Part shown: one piece after another, positions 8,934 through 17,035 of the stretch | Layout of the letters: each line of letters opens with the position of its first letter | Position numbering within the stretch: the first letter of the stretch is position 1 | DNA from: Ameyamaea chiangmaiensis | GTDB lineage: Bacteria; Pseudomonadota; Alphaproteobacteria; Acetobacterales; Acetobacteraceae | NCBI RefSeq assembly: GCF_025995235.1 | Contig: NZ_BAPT01000010.1 | Coordinates: 1-64,000 of the forward strand | Direction: 5' to 3' | DNA length: 64,000 nucleotides | Made by a program: the position numbers and the translations under genes | Notes under the pieces: generated by a model | Database searches by the model: none | The model's input: the letters and a program-made list of their open reading frames with translations, nothing else | What the model was told of the DNA's origin: nothing

Positions 8934-10178
8934 TCATGCACCGGCGGGCTGCTGCGCCTGTTCGACAGCCGTATCGTCTGCCTCGGCCGCCGTACCCCAG
9001 GTATCGGAACGCATCTCTTCCAGCCGTGAGGCCGTGCGTTCGAAGGCCACGGCGCCTTCGCCACGTTCATAGAGCCGGTCGGGCACATCCTCGGCGGATG
9101 CATAAAATCTGACCTTCTGCTCATACAGTGTGTCGACCAGCGTGATGAAGCGACGGGCGACGTCGAAATTGTCCGGCCCCAGGCGCGGCACGCCGTCGAC
9201 GATCAGCACGCGAAAGCGCTGCGCCAGGGCGAGATAATCACCCGCGCCGAGCGCGCGGTCGCACAGATGCTCGAAATCGAAACGCGCCACGTCGCCGGCC
9301 GCGACAGGGACATCGAAGGCGCGGCCCATGACGTCCAGCACGACGGGCTGAACCGGCGAGCCGGCGGACTCGCGCTCGAAAATGCGGTCGAGTTCGCGTT
9401 CGGCGCGGGCATCGGGCGGGACGAGCCAGATGCGACCCGTTTCCTCGCGCCCGCGACGATAGTCGTTGGGCGAATCGAGCTCGATCGTGTCCAGCTCACG
9501 TTGCAGGATCGCGATGAAGGGTCGGAAGGCGTCGGCGCCGGGCCGGTTCTGGAACAGGTCGCCGGGACGGGTGTTCGACGTCGCGACGACGACCACGCCC
9601 TGGTCGAACAGATACTCGAACAAGCGCCCGAGGATCATGGCATCCGTGATATCGTTGACCTGAAATTCGTCAAAGCACAGCAGCCACGCATCGGCGGCAA
9701 TGGCACGCGCCAGTGGCGGAATCGGGTCGCGCAACGACGGGTCGGCGGCCTTCATGGCATGCAGCCGCTTGTGGGTTTCCTGCATGAAGGCATGGAAGTG
9801 TACGCGCCGCTTGTGCGGGACGGGGGCCAGGGCGAAGAACAGGTCCATCAGCATCGATTTGCCGCGCCCCACCTGTCCGACCATATAGACGCCGCGCGGG
9901 CGTGGCGGCGGCGGCTTGGCCAGACGTGCCTTCAGGCTTCCCAGCAGACCGCCGGCGCGGGCCTGCGGCGGAGCAGGGCGGTAGGTGCCCACCGCGCGCC
10001 ACAGGACCTCCAGCCGTTTGGCAGCGCGGGCCTGTTCGGGGTCCGCGTGCAGGATGCCGCGGGCCACGCCGCGCTCATAGGCCGCGAGAGGCCCGGTGCC
10101 GGGCGGGACTTCAAGCAGGGCGCGCGAAGGGGACTCGGTCCTGGCTTCGGCGAGGGTATCGACGGCGCTGTCGTTCAT
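8934..10178 (-). CDS. zapE: Cell division protein ZapE / AFG1-like ATPase
   Basis: A 414-residue P-loop ATPase of the AFG1/ZapE family. Walker A is GQVGRGKS (101-108), followed by the family hallmark MLMDLFF. Walker B lies in WLLCFDEFQVND with the Asp-Glu pair, and the sensor-like TSNTRP and C-terminal RFDFEHLCDRALGAGDYLALA segments are present. In E. coli ZapE associates with FtsZ; mitochondrial AFG1 works with membrane proteases. The ATG at 10178 was chosen because family similarity (TGPLAAYERGV) begins shortly after it. The location near odhA is common in Alphaproteobacteria. Confidence 0.92.
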   Translation of the reverse strand: MNDSAVDTLAEARTESPSRALLEVPPGTGPLAAYERGVARGILHADPEQARAAKRLEVLWRAVGTYRPAPPQARAGGLLGSLKARLAKPPPPRPRGVYMVGQVGRGKSMLMDLFFALAPVPHKRRVHFHAFMQETHKRLHAMKAADPSLRDPIPPLARAIAADAWLLCFDEFQVNDITDAMILGRLFEYLFDQGVVVVATSNTRPGDLFQNRPGADAFRPFIAILQRELDTIELDSPNDYRRGREETGRIWLVPPDARAERELDRIFERESAGSPVQPVVLDVMGRAFDVPVAAGDVARFDFEHLCDRALGAGDYLALAQRFRVLIVDGVPRLGPDNFDVARRFITLVDTLYEQKVRFYASAEDVPDRLYERGEGAVAFERTASRLEEMRSDTWGTAAEADDTAVEQAQQPAGA

Positions 10179-10304
10179 GTCCAACCGCGATAGCGGGCGA
10201 ATTTTGGCGCAGCAAGGGTTACCGCTCCGGAAACTGTGTCGTGACAGCCATGCTCGCGCTGAGGTGAACTGATCGGCCACCATAGCTTGAGGAGCGCTTC
10301 GTCC

Positions 10305-10646
10305 ATGACTGACTGGAATGACTACCGACACAATCTCGGCACCAATGTCTCCGCACTTCAGGCCCTGACGCCGGATACATTACGCGCGGTAGGTGCCCTC
10401 GACGGAGCGGCGGCCAAGGGCGGTCACCTGGACGCGAAGACGCGCGAGCTGATTTCACTGGCCGTTGCGGTCACCACGCGGTGTGACGGCTGCATCGCCG
10501 TGCATTCGGCCGCCGCCGTCAAGGCCGGCGCCACGCGTGAGGAAATCGCCGAAGCGCTGAGCGTGGCGATCGCGCTGAACGCCGGCGCGGCGCTCGTGTA
10601 TTCCTCGCGCGTGATCGAGGCCGTCGACAGCGTGGCCAAGGCGTAA
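10305..10646 (+). CDS. Carboxymuconolactone decarboxylase / AhpD-like protein
   Basis: A 113-residue all-helical protein of the CMD/AhpD superfamily. The diagnostic CxxCxxxH motif is present as CDGCIAVH (residues about 62-69), giving redox-active cysteines and the proton-relay His used by alkylhydroperoxidase-type members. The preceding helix (LDAKTRELISLAVAVT) is also typical. It probably has peroxidase or thiol-relay activity; the substrate is unknown. The ATG at 10305 is preceded by GAGGAGC. It is divergent from zapE and convergent with crcB. Confidence 0.88.
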   Translation: MTDWNDYRHNLGTNVSALQALTPDTLRAVGALDGAAAKGGHLDAKTRELISLAVAVTTRCDGCIAVHSAAAVKAGATREEIAEALSVAIALNAGAALVYSSRVIEAVDSVAKA

Positions 10647-10653
10647 CGCGCGG

Positions 10654-11085
10654 TTACGCTTCCTCGTCGGGATCGAGCGCCGCCAACTGGATCGCCCCCG
10701 GCGCGTAATGCCGGCCGATCGCCGCCCCCAGGGCCGCGGCGGCCAGGCACAGCACGACCGACAGGGCGATGTTCCAGGCCGCCCGGCCCGGACTGCCGAT
10801 CCGTGCCAGATCGAGCGTCTGCAGGCTGAACGACGAGAAGGTGGTGAAGCCGCCGCAGAGTCCGACCATGACGAACAGGCGCGTGTTTTCGGACGTGACC
10901 AGCCGCCCGTGCACCAGCGTGAGCGTGCCGAACAACGCGATGATGAACGAGCCGATGATGTTGATGCTCAGCGTGCTCCACGGAAAGGCGCGGCTGATCG
11001 GTGCCATCGTCACCGACATGGCGTAACGGGCGAGTGTGCCCAGCGCGCCGCCGAGCATGACGATCAGACAGGTGGTCCAGGACAT
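10654..11085 (-). CDS. crcB: Fluoride channel CrcB/Fluc
   Basis: A 143-residue membrane protein with four hydrophobic segments, the normal size for one subunit of the dual-topology dimeric Fluc fluoride exporter. Family motifs are GGALGTLARY near the N terminus, the pore Asn in SINIIGSF, and GGFTTFSSFS in the third helix with the Phe/Ser/Thr residues lining the fluoride path. The start at 11085 has an AAAGGGGAC ribosome-binding site. A fluoride riboswitch lies in its leader, which strongly supports both the function and its control by fluoride. One copy only is seen here. Confidence 0.96.
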   Translation of the reverse strand: MSWTTCLIVMLGGALGTLARYAMSVTMAPISRAFPWSTLSINIIGSFIIALFGTLTLVHGRLVTSENTRLFVMVGLCGGFTTFSSFSLQTLDLARIGSPGRAAWNIALSVVLCLAAAALGAAIGRHYAPGAIQLAALDPDEEA

Positions 11086-11163
11086 CCTGCGGTCCCCTTT
11101 CAGACGGCACGGGGCCGTCGGCAAGGCGGGGACGCGCACGCTCCCGCCTTTCGTGACGATCGA

Positions 11164-11220
11164 CAGGAGTCATCAGCCCATATACAGGCGGTTTCGGGGG
11201 AACCCCATCCCCATCATGGC
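11164..11220 (-). ncRNA. Fluoride riboswitch (crcB RNA motif)
   Basis: Read on the minus strand, the crcB leader contains GGGGATGGGGTTCCCCC, then AAACCGCC, and ends GGCTGATGACTCCT. These are the conserved elements of the crcB/fluoride aptamer in the correct order and spacing (about 50 nt). The aptamer sits about 80 nt upstream of the crcB start. Between it and the ribosome-binding site is a hairpin (AAGGCGGG / CCCGCCTT, about 11123-11152) that could be part of the expression platform. Fluoride binding would be expected to turn on crcB. Confidence 0.93.
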
Positions 11221-11247
11221 GACCTGCGGCCGTCCGTCGGCCACACA

Positions 11248-11253
11248 AGCATA
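11248..11253 (-). promoter_or_regulatory. Possible -10 box of the crcB transcript
   Basis: TATGCT on the minus strand lies about 30 nt upstream of the fluoride aptamer, a sensible place for the -10 element. No good -35 box is seen, so this is tentative. Confidence 0.3.
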
Positions 11254-11281
11254 GCGCCACCGCGGCGAAAAGCCGGCCCGA

Positions 11282-13192
11282 TCAGAATTCGTCGAGGTCG
11301 GCGACCGTCTGGCCCGGGGGCGTCGTACGGTTCGCGGGGTCACGCGTCAGCGCTTCGGTCATGATCGCCTTGGCCAGTGGGGCCGCGGCATCCGCGCCGG
11401 CATTGCCGTGCTCGATCACCACCGAGAGGGCATAGCGCGGGGCGTCATAGGGCGCGAAACAGATGAACAGGGCGTGCGGCCGGTACTCCCACGGCAGGTC
11501 GGCGGAGACGAAATGGCCGCTCTCACGCAGCGCGCGCGAAACGTGACGCACCTGGGCCGAACCGGTCTTGCCGGCCATTTCGATGCCGGGCAGGTCGAGA
11601 CGCGCCTTCGGCGCCGTGCCGTGCGGTTCGTTGACGACCGCGTGCATGCCCCCGCGCAGGGCCTCAAGGAAGCGGGGGTCGGCGTCCAGTGCTGACCAGT
11701 GCGACGGATCGGCCAGCGGCGTCCGGACGCCCTCCACCGCGCGCACGAGATGCGGCTGCACGCTGCGGCCCGTGGCGATGCGTGACGCATAGGTCGCGAG
11801 TTGCAGCGGCGTGACCTGAACGAACCCCTGGCCGATGCCGCTGACGATGGTGTCGCCGCCGTTCCAGTGAAAGCCGTGCGCCCGGCGCCATGCGGGAGTC
11901 GGGATCAGGCCGTCGCGTACATGCGGCAGTTCGATATCGAGCGCGGTGCCAAGGCCGAAGCCGTGCGACGCGTCGGCGATCGCCTCCATGCCGGTGCGGC
12001 GCGCGACCTCGTAGAAATAGACGTCGCAGGAATATTTGAGCGCGTCGTGTAGGTTGACCGAGCCGTGGCCCCAGCGCGACCAGCAGTGAAAGCGCGTGCC
12101 GCCCACGTCGTAGTACCCCGGACAGCTGATCCGGTCCTCGGGCGTGATCGAGCCCGCTTTCAGCGCGGCCAGGGCCACGGCAGGCTTGAAGGTCGACCCG
12201 GGGGGATAGACGCCCGAGGCCGCCTTGTTGATCAGCGGGGTCGCCTTGTCGCTGGTCCAGGCCAGCCACTGGTCATGGCTGACGCCGCTGTCGAACAGGG
12301 ACGGATCGAAGGAGGGGTTGCTGACCATGGCCAGAACTTCGCCATTGGTGCAGTCCATCACCACCGCGCTGGCCGACTGGTCCGCGATGTGGTCCAGCAC
12401 GGCCTGTTGCAGGCCGACATCGATGCTCAGCGCCACTTCCGACCCCGTGGTGCCATCGATGCGGTTGAGCTCGTTCATGACGCGGCCGACGGCGTTGACT
12501 TCCATCTCGACCGACCCGGGCGCCCCGCGCAGCAGGGTGTCCTGCGTCGACTCGACGCCGGCACGGCCGACGCGCATGCCGGGCAGCGCCAGGGTCGCGA
12601 CCTTGGCCACATCGCGTTCGTTGGGTGGTGCGACATAGCCCACCACATGCGCCATCAGGGGTCCGGTGGGATAGGCGCGCGTCGTGCCCACGTCGATCAG
12701 CACGCCCGGCAGTCCGGGCGCGTTCAGTTCGATCCGCGCCATCTCGTCCCACGACAGGAAGTCCTTGAGCATCACGGGGATGAACTTGCGCTGGTGACGC
12801 ATCTCGCGCTGGATGCGTCCGCGATCGTGCTCGTCCAGCGGGATAAGCTGGGAAAAGCGGTCGATCGTGCCGGGGATGTCGGTCGTGTCCTCGGGCATCA
12901 GCAGGGCGCGCCAGCTGACCTTGTTGGTGGCGAGCGCGATACCGAACCGGTCGACCACGCGTCCGCGTGCCGGCGCCAGCAGCCGTTTGCTGACCCGGTT
13001 GTTTTCCGCCATGCGGGCGTATTTGCCGCCATCGACGACCTGAAGGTCGTATAGGCGCCGCCCGAGAACGCCCAGGACCGCCCCCTGTGCCGCCATAAGC
13101 AGCAGCGCGCGCCGGGTGAACACGCCGCGCGTCGGGTCCACGACGTCCTTTTTCGGCATCAGGCGTGTGGTATGACGTTTCTTGCCGATCAT
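11282..13192 (-). CDS. mrdA: Penicillin-binding protein 2 (elongasome D,D-transpeptidase)
   Basis: Class B PBP of 636 residues that crosslinks lateral-wall peptidoglycan with RodA and MreBCD. One N-terminal membrane segment (about 28-45) is followed by a dimerisation domain with the RGRVVDRFG motif. The transpeptidase domain has all three catalytic boxes: SxxK as STFK (S333-K336), SxN-type SCD (388-390) and KTG (542-544). It sits 22 bp downstream of mreD in the mreB-mreC-mreD-mrdA order usual for Alphaproteobacteria. rodA is not found in the window; crcB follows instead. Confidence 0.95.
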   Translation of the reverse strand: MIGKKRHTTRLMPKKDVVDPTRGVFTRRALLLMAAQGAVLGVLGRRLYDLQVVDGGKYARMAENNRVSKRLLAPARGRVVDRFGIALATNKVSWRALLMPEDTTDIPGTIDRFSQLIPLDEHDRGRIQREMRHQRKFIPVMLKDFLSWDEMARIELNAPGLPGVLIDVGTTRAYPTGPLMAHVVGYVAPPNERDVAKVATLALPGMRVGRAGVESTQDTLLRGAPGSVEMEVNAVGRVMNELNRIDGTTGSEVALSIDVGLQQAVLDHIADQSASAVVMDCTNGEVLAMVSNPSFDPSLFDSGVSHDQWLAWTSDKATPLINKAASGVYPPGSTFKPAVALAALKAGSITPEDRISCPGYYDVGGTRFHCWSRWGHGSVNLHDALKYSCDVYFYEVARRTGMEAIADASHGFGLGTALDIELPHVRDGLIPTPAWRRAHGFHWNGGDTIVSGIGQGFVQVTPLQLATYASRIATGRSVQPHLVRAVEGVRTPLADPSHWSALDADPRFLEALRGGMHAVVNEPHGTAPKARLDLPGIEMAGKTGSAQVRHVSRALRESGHFVSADLPWEYRPHALFICFAPYDAPRYALSVVIEHGNAGADAAAPLAKAIMTEALTRDPANRTTPPGQTVADLDEF

Positions 13193-13214
13193 GCCTGCGG
13201 GTGATCCGGTGCTC

Positions 13215-13790
13215 TCATGTCTGGACCGGAGAAACGATCGTGCGGTTCGTCCAGACGAACAGCACGGAGAGCAACGGATAGAGTCCCATGGCCAGCCCTG
13301 CCTGAAACAGAGCCGGTCCCGGCGCCATCAGTCGAAGCGAAAAAGCCGAAATGAGAGCCCACTCCAGTGCGCTGCCTCCCAGAGCGATCAAAGCGAAAAT
13401 CGCCCATAACGCAAGGAAATTCATCTGCGACAGGCTGAAGCGCGCCGTGATCGCGATCGCGTGCGCCAGCAGCAGGACCAGCACGACCAGACCCAGCGGC
13501 AGAAAGCCCAGAAGATCCATCAGAAGGCCGATGGCGAAGACGGCGAGGGCGGGCATGGCCGCAGGTCGCATCACCGACCAGAAGAACACCGAGCCGAGCG
13601 TCACCCCGAACAGGATCTCGGCCTGCCCCGGCACGCCCAGCGGCGCGGACAGCACGATGACGGCCACGAGCGTGAACAGACCGGGCAGCGACCGGCGGAA
13701 CGCCATGTCAAGCCACAGGATGGGCGTCATGCGCGGCGAGATGCCGGGATGCAGGTCAGACCCGCGCTGGTCGATGGCCATGGTCGTCAC
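13215..13790 (-). CDS. mreD: Rod shape-determining protein MreD
   Basis: A small (191-residue) and highly hydrophobic protein with about five membrane segments and the central MDLLGFLPLG stretch typical of MreD. It forms part of the inner-membrane elongasome with MreC, PBP2 and RodA. The GTG start at 13790 overlaps the mreC stop codon (GTGA), which indicates translational coupling; an ATG three codons later is the alternative. MreD is weakly conserved, so position between mreC and mrdA is the main support. Confidence 0.9.
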   Translation of the reverse strand: MTTMAIDQRGSDLHPGISPRMTPILWLDMAFRRSLPGLFTLVAVIVLSAPLGVPGQAEILFGVTLGSVFFWSVMRPAAMPALAVFAIGLLMDLLGFLPLGLVVLVLLLAHAIAITARFSLSQMNFLALWAIFALIALGGSALEWALISAFSLRLMAPGPALFQAGLAMGLYPLLSVLFVWTNRTIVSPVQT

Positions 13791-14683
13791 CCGCGTCCGA
13801 GCAGCGGCGGAAGACCTGGCTGCGGCAGGGGCGGCCGTGCGACGCGGCCGGGCGCCTGGGGGCTGCCGACCGATGAGAGCCCGTAATCGAACAGACGGAC
13901 GACGCCGAGACGGGACAGGTCGGCCAGCGGCTGCACGACCGGCTGTCCGGGGCGGGGATAGTGGATGGTGCCGATCGGCAGTCCGGCGGGGACGTGGTCG
14001 ATCCGGTCCCCGGTCAGGACACGCTCGCCCTCGATCGGGCGATTGTCCTGCGGGTAGAAGATAACGCGCGGGTGGTCGGTGTTGTCGCCGGCCATGATCG
14101 CTTCGGCGTGACTGGAGGCAAGCTGCACGGGAATGCGGCTGGAACTGTCGGTAATCAGCAGAACGCGCGCGGAACGTTCCCCCACTTCGGTCACGCGACC
14201 GACAAGGCCGTTGCCGTCAAACGCCACGTCGCCGATGGCCGCCCCGTTATGACCGCCGACCATCAGGAGGATCGCACGTGCGTACAGGCCTCCGGCGTCC
14301 CGCACCGCCAGACCCGAGACGAAGGTCGGTACCGCGTCGGGGATCCAGTGCAGGCTGGCCTTGAGCTGCTCGTTCTCGTTCGCGAGTGTCACGGCGACCT
14401 GATACCAGCGGCGCATTTCCGCGTTGTCGGCCCGCAATCGCGCGTTCTCCTGGGCCATGCGCCCCATGGTCGACAGCTCGGCCAAGATGGCGCGGGCGCG
14501 CACGCCGGGTACGCGCGTCAGGCGATAGGCCGGCGCCAGCACGTCGGACACGCGCATGCGCGCGTGTTCGGCCAGCGGCCGATCGGCCTGGCCGAGGGCG
14601 ATCATCAGGCAGGCCAGCACGATCATCAGCGGCAGGAGGAGTTTGCCGAGCGCCTGACGCAGCGGGATGGAAAGTGGTATCAC
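13787..14683 (-). CDS. mreC: Rod shape-determining protein MreC
   Basis: A bitopic periplasmic scaffold protein of about 298 residues. The membrane segment (about 14-32) is followed by a coiled coil (MAQENARLRADNAEMRRW and on to NENEQLKASL), then two beta-barrel domains containing the conserved GLVGRV and LITD. MreC links MreB to PBP2. The GTG at 14683 was chosen because AGAGGGG lies 10 nt upstream; the frame continues to a TTG at 14692 that is too close to that site. The Pro/Gly-rich tail after about 275 is unstructured. Confidence 0.93.
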   Translation of the reverse strand: MIPLSIPLRQALGKLLLPLMIVLACLMIALGQADRPLAEHARMRVSDVLAPAYRLTRVPGVRARAILAELSTMGRMAQENARLRADNAEMRRWYQVAVTLANENEQLKASLHWIPDAVPTFVSGLAVRDAGGLYARAILLMVGGHNGAAIGDVAFDGNGLVGRVTEVGERSARVLLITDSSSRIPVQLASSHAEAIMAGDNTDHPRVIFYPQDNRPIEGERVLTGDRIDHVPAGLPIGTIHYPRPGQPVVQPLADLSRLGVVRLFDYGLSSVGSPQAPGRVARPPLPQPGLPPLLGRG

Positions 14684-14772
14684 GACGACCAAGCCCCTCT
14701 CGGCGTCCCTGCACCCGGCGTTACGTCCGAACGGACAGAAGGTTCTGCCTTTTCAGGCTTAACACCCAAAGA

Positions 14773-15819
14773 TTAATACATGCTTGTCAGCACGTTGCGC
14801 AGGCGCTTCATCTCCTCGAGCGCACGGCCGGTGCCGAGCACGACGCAGGACAAGGCCTCTTCCCCGACGGTGACCGGCAGGCCGGTCGCGTGGCGCAGGA
14901 CTTCGTCCAGTCGGTAGAGCAGCGCCCCGCCACCGGTCAGCACGATCCCCTTGTCCACGATGTCGGCCGCCAGTTCGGGCGGCGTGTTCTCAAGCGCGGT
15001 GCTCACGGCGTCGACGATCTGCGACACGGGTTCACTCAGGCTCTCGGCGATCTGGGCCTGGGAGACGATCACCTCACGCGGGACACCGTTGATCAGGTCG
15101 CGCCCCTTGACCTCGCGCAGCGGTCCGGGGTCGTTGGGGTCGTCGGGCATCATGGCCGAGCCGAGTTCGATCTTGATCTTCTCGGCCGAGCTTTCCCCGA
15201 TCAGAAGATTATGGTTGCGCCGGATGTAGGAGATGATGGCTTCGTCCATCTTGTCGCCGCCCACGCGGGCCGACCGGGCATAGACGATGCCGCCCAGCGA
15301 GATGACCGCGACTTCGGTCGTGCCGCCGCCGATGTCGACGATCATGCTGCCCGACGGTTCGGTGACCGGCAGGCCAGCCCCGATCGCCGCGGCCATCGGT
15401 TCCTCGATCAGGTACACCTTGCGCGCGCCGGCACTCTCGGCACTCTCCTGAATGGCGCGACGTTCCACGGCGGTCGAGCCGCTCGGCACGCAGACGATGA
15501 TCTGAGGGCTGGCGAAGGAGCGGCGGTTGTGGACCTTGCGGATGAAATGCTTGATCATTTCCTCCGCCACCTCGAAATCGGCGATCACGCCGTCGCGCAT
15601 GGGGCGGATGGCGGTGATGTTGCCCGGGGTCCGGCCAACCATCTGCTTGGCTTCCTCGCCGACGGCCAGAACCTGCTTGCGCCCGCGCACATCGGCGATC
15701 GCGACCACCGAGGGTTCGTCCAGGACGATCCCTCGTCCTTTGACATAGACCAGTGTGTTGGCGGTCCCGAGGTCGATGGCCATGTCGGCGGACATAAGAC
15801 CCAGCAGGCGAGAAAACAT
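14773..15819 (-). CDS. mreB: Rod shape-determining protein MreB (actin-like)
   Basis: Bacterial actin of 348 residues that organises the elongation machinery beneath the inner membrane. The actin-fold signatures are intact: phosphate 1 loop IDLGTANT, IVCVPSG, the EEPMAAAIGAGLP connector, phosphate 2 loop VDIGGGTTEVAVIS and adenosine motif VLTGGGALL. The N-terminal MFSRLLGLMS is the amphipathic membrane-binding helix, which fixes the ATG at 15819. It leads the mreBCD-mrdA cluster; about 90 bp separates it from mreC. Confidence 0.97.
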   Translation of the reverse strand: MFSRLLGLMSADMAIDLGTANTLVYVKGRGIVLDEPSVVAIADVRGRKQVLAVGEEAKQMVGRTPGNITAIRPMRDGVIADFEVAEEMIKHFIRKVHNRRSFASPQIIVCVPSGSTAVERRAIQESAESAGARKVYLIEEPMAAAIGAGLPVTEPSGSMIVDIGGGTTEVAVISLGGIVYARSARVGGDKMDEAIISYIRRNHNLLIGESSAEKIKIELGSAMMPDDPNDPGPLREVKGRDLINGVPREVIVSQAQIAESLSEPVSQIVDAVSTALENTPPELAADIVDKGIVLTGGGALLYRLDEVLRHATGLPVTVGEEALSCVVLGTGRALEEMKRLRNVLTSMY

Positions 15820-16190
15820 CGGGGACTCCGGCAAAACGCAGCAGGCGGACGAAACGGGGCGGCGGCCCGCACCATGCCCCGCGCGGAGGTGGGGAGGTCG
15901 GCGGACAGAGCACGATCGGACAAGCCGCACGGCTTAACGGGCCGGACCCAAGACGGCAAGAGCGCAGGGCGGGATTGTCGTCGAGTCGAGCGCTCTTTTT
16001 GTTGGACCGTCGCCATGGTTCGGCCACAGGTCGGCCCCGATCATTCCCGGATTGGGGTGTTATCTGCGTGCAGCAGCCCGTGACGGAACGCCGCAACCGC
16101 GTGACGGCTGCGCCGTTTGGACGACACGGGCTCGATCGACCCCGTTCGCGGCCGCGCCGCGTAGCAGAAGAAGAAAGACAGGATCATACC
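15820..16190. other. Divergent promoter region between mreB and the lipoprotein pair
   Basis: A 371-bp gap between mreB (minus) and the first glycine-zipper lipoprotein (plus). It must hold promoters in both directions, though I cannot pick reliable -35/-10 pairs. The frames that cross it (extensions of mreB and of the lipoprotein) show no homology and are not counted as coding. Confidence 0.45.
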
Positions 16191-16454
16191 ATGCGAACGC
16201 ATTCCCGCACATCCGGCACCCTTCTCGGTATCGGCGCCAGTGTCGCTCTGGCCCTGAGCCTCAGTGCATGTGGCGACCCGTATAGCCCCGGCGCACGCGC
16301 GGGCAGCGGCGCCCTGATCGGCGCAGGCGGCGGTGCGGCGATCGGCGCGATCGCGGGCGGTGGCACAGGTGCCGGGATCGGCGCGCTGGCTGGTGGTGCC
16401 ACGGGCGCCGCCGTCGGGGCGGCCACGACGCCGAACCGCCCGCGCGGCTACTGA
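16191..16454 (+). CDS. Glycine-zipper lipoprotein, first of a tandem pair
   Basis: An 87-residue lipoprotein. The signal peptide ends at the lipobox LSAC with lipidated C27, followed by DPYSPGARAG and then an unbroken glycine-zipper region (about 37-78; repeated GAGIGALAGG-type units). Such segments usually form membrane-associated helical hairpins, as in the SlyB/OsmB/Rick_17kDa group. The function is unknown; a structural outer-membrane role is plausible. The start is supported by AGGA 8 nt upstream. The next gene is a clear paralogue. Confidence 0.8.
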   Translation: MRTHSRTSGTLLGIGASVALALSLSACGDPYSPGARAGSGALIGAGGGAAIGAIAGGGTGAGIGALAGGATGAAVGAATTPNRPRGY

Positions 16455-16554
16455 GTGTCGTGGCGGAGGATGGCTCTTGCGCTCGTCCCCGCGCCTGACG
16501 GCTTACATCCGGGCGATGGCCGTCATGACCGTCCCCGTTCGAAAGAGCTGAACC

Positions 16555-16977
16555 ATGATTCGCTTTGTCTCGTCCCGCGGTACGCTTGCGGTTGTACTGG
16601 CCGCCGCCGGTGGCCTGACCCTGGCGGGGTGCACCGATCCCTATAATCCCGGCCAGCGCGCGCTGGGCGGCGCGGGTATCGGTGCCGGAACCGGTGCCGT
16701 CATCGGTGCGCTGGCGGGCGGTGGTCGTGGGGCCGGGATCGGGGCGCTCGCCGGTGGTGCCCTCGGCGCGGCCACGGGCGCGGCCACGACGCCCAACCGC
16801 CCCTATCCGCCGCCGGGTGCCTATCCGCCGCCCGCGAATTATCCGCCTCCGCCGCCCGCATCCTATCCGGCGGGGGGGTATTACCCGCCGCAGGGCTATG
16901 CCCAGCCGAGCTACCCGCCTCCGCGGTCCGGCGGTTACGGCTACGGTGGTGGTGGCGGCTATTACGGCGGTTATTGA
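16555..16977 (+). CDS. Glycine-zipper lipoprotein with Pro/Tyr/Gly-rich tail, second of pair
   Basis: A 140-residue paralogue of the preceding gene. It has lipobox LAGC (C26), then DPYNPGQRALGG, and a glycine zipper (about 38-80) ending in the same ATTPNRP motif. It adds a C-terminal tail made of YPPP-type repeats and a final GYGYGGGGGYYGGY stretch. The tail is low-complexity and probably extends from the outer membrane or binds the wall. The 100-bp spacing and shared downstream terminator suggest co-expression with its partner. Confidence 0.8.
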   Translation: MIRFVSSRGTLAVVLAAAGGLTLAGCTDPYNPGQRALGGAGIGAGTGAVIGALAGGGRGAGIGALAGGALGAATGAATTPNRPYPPPGAYPPPANYPPPPPASYPAGGYYPPQGYAQPSYPPPRSGGYGYGGGGGYYGGY

Positions 16978-16999
16978 GCGACAGGCAAAAGGCTACGGG

Positions 17000-17030
17000 A
17001 AAAGGGGCAGCGGATCTGCCCCTTTTCTTG
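17000..17030. terminator. Bidirectional rho-independent terminator
   Basis: A perfect inverted repeat (AAAAGGGGCAG, short loop, CTGCCCCTTTT) lies between the converging second lipoprotein gene and leuA. A and T tracts flank both arms, so it can terminate transcription from either side. Confidence 0.85.
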
Positions 17031-17035
17031 TCCGG

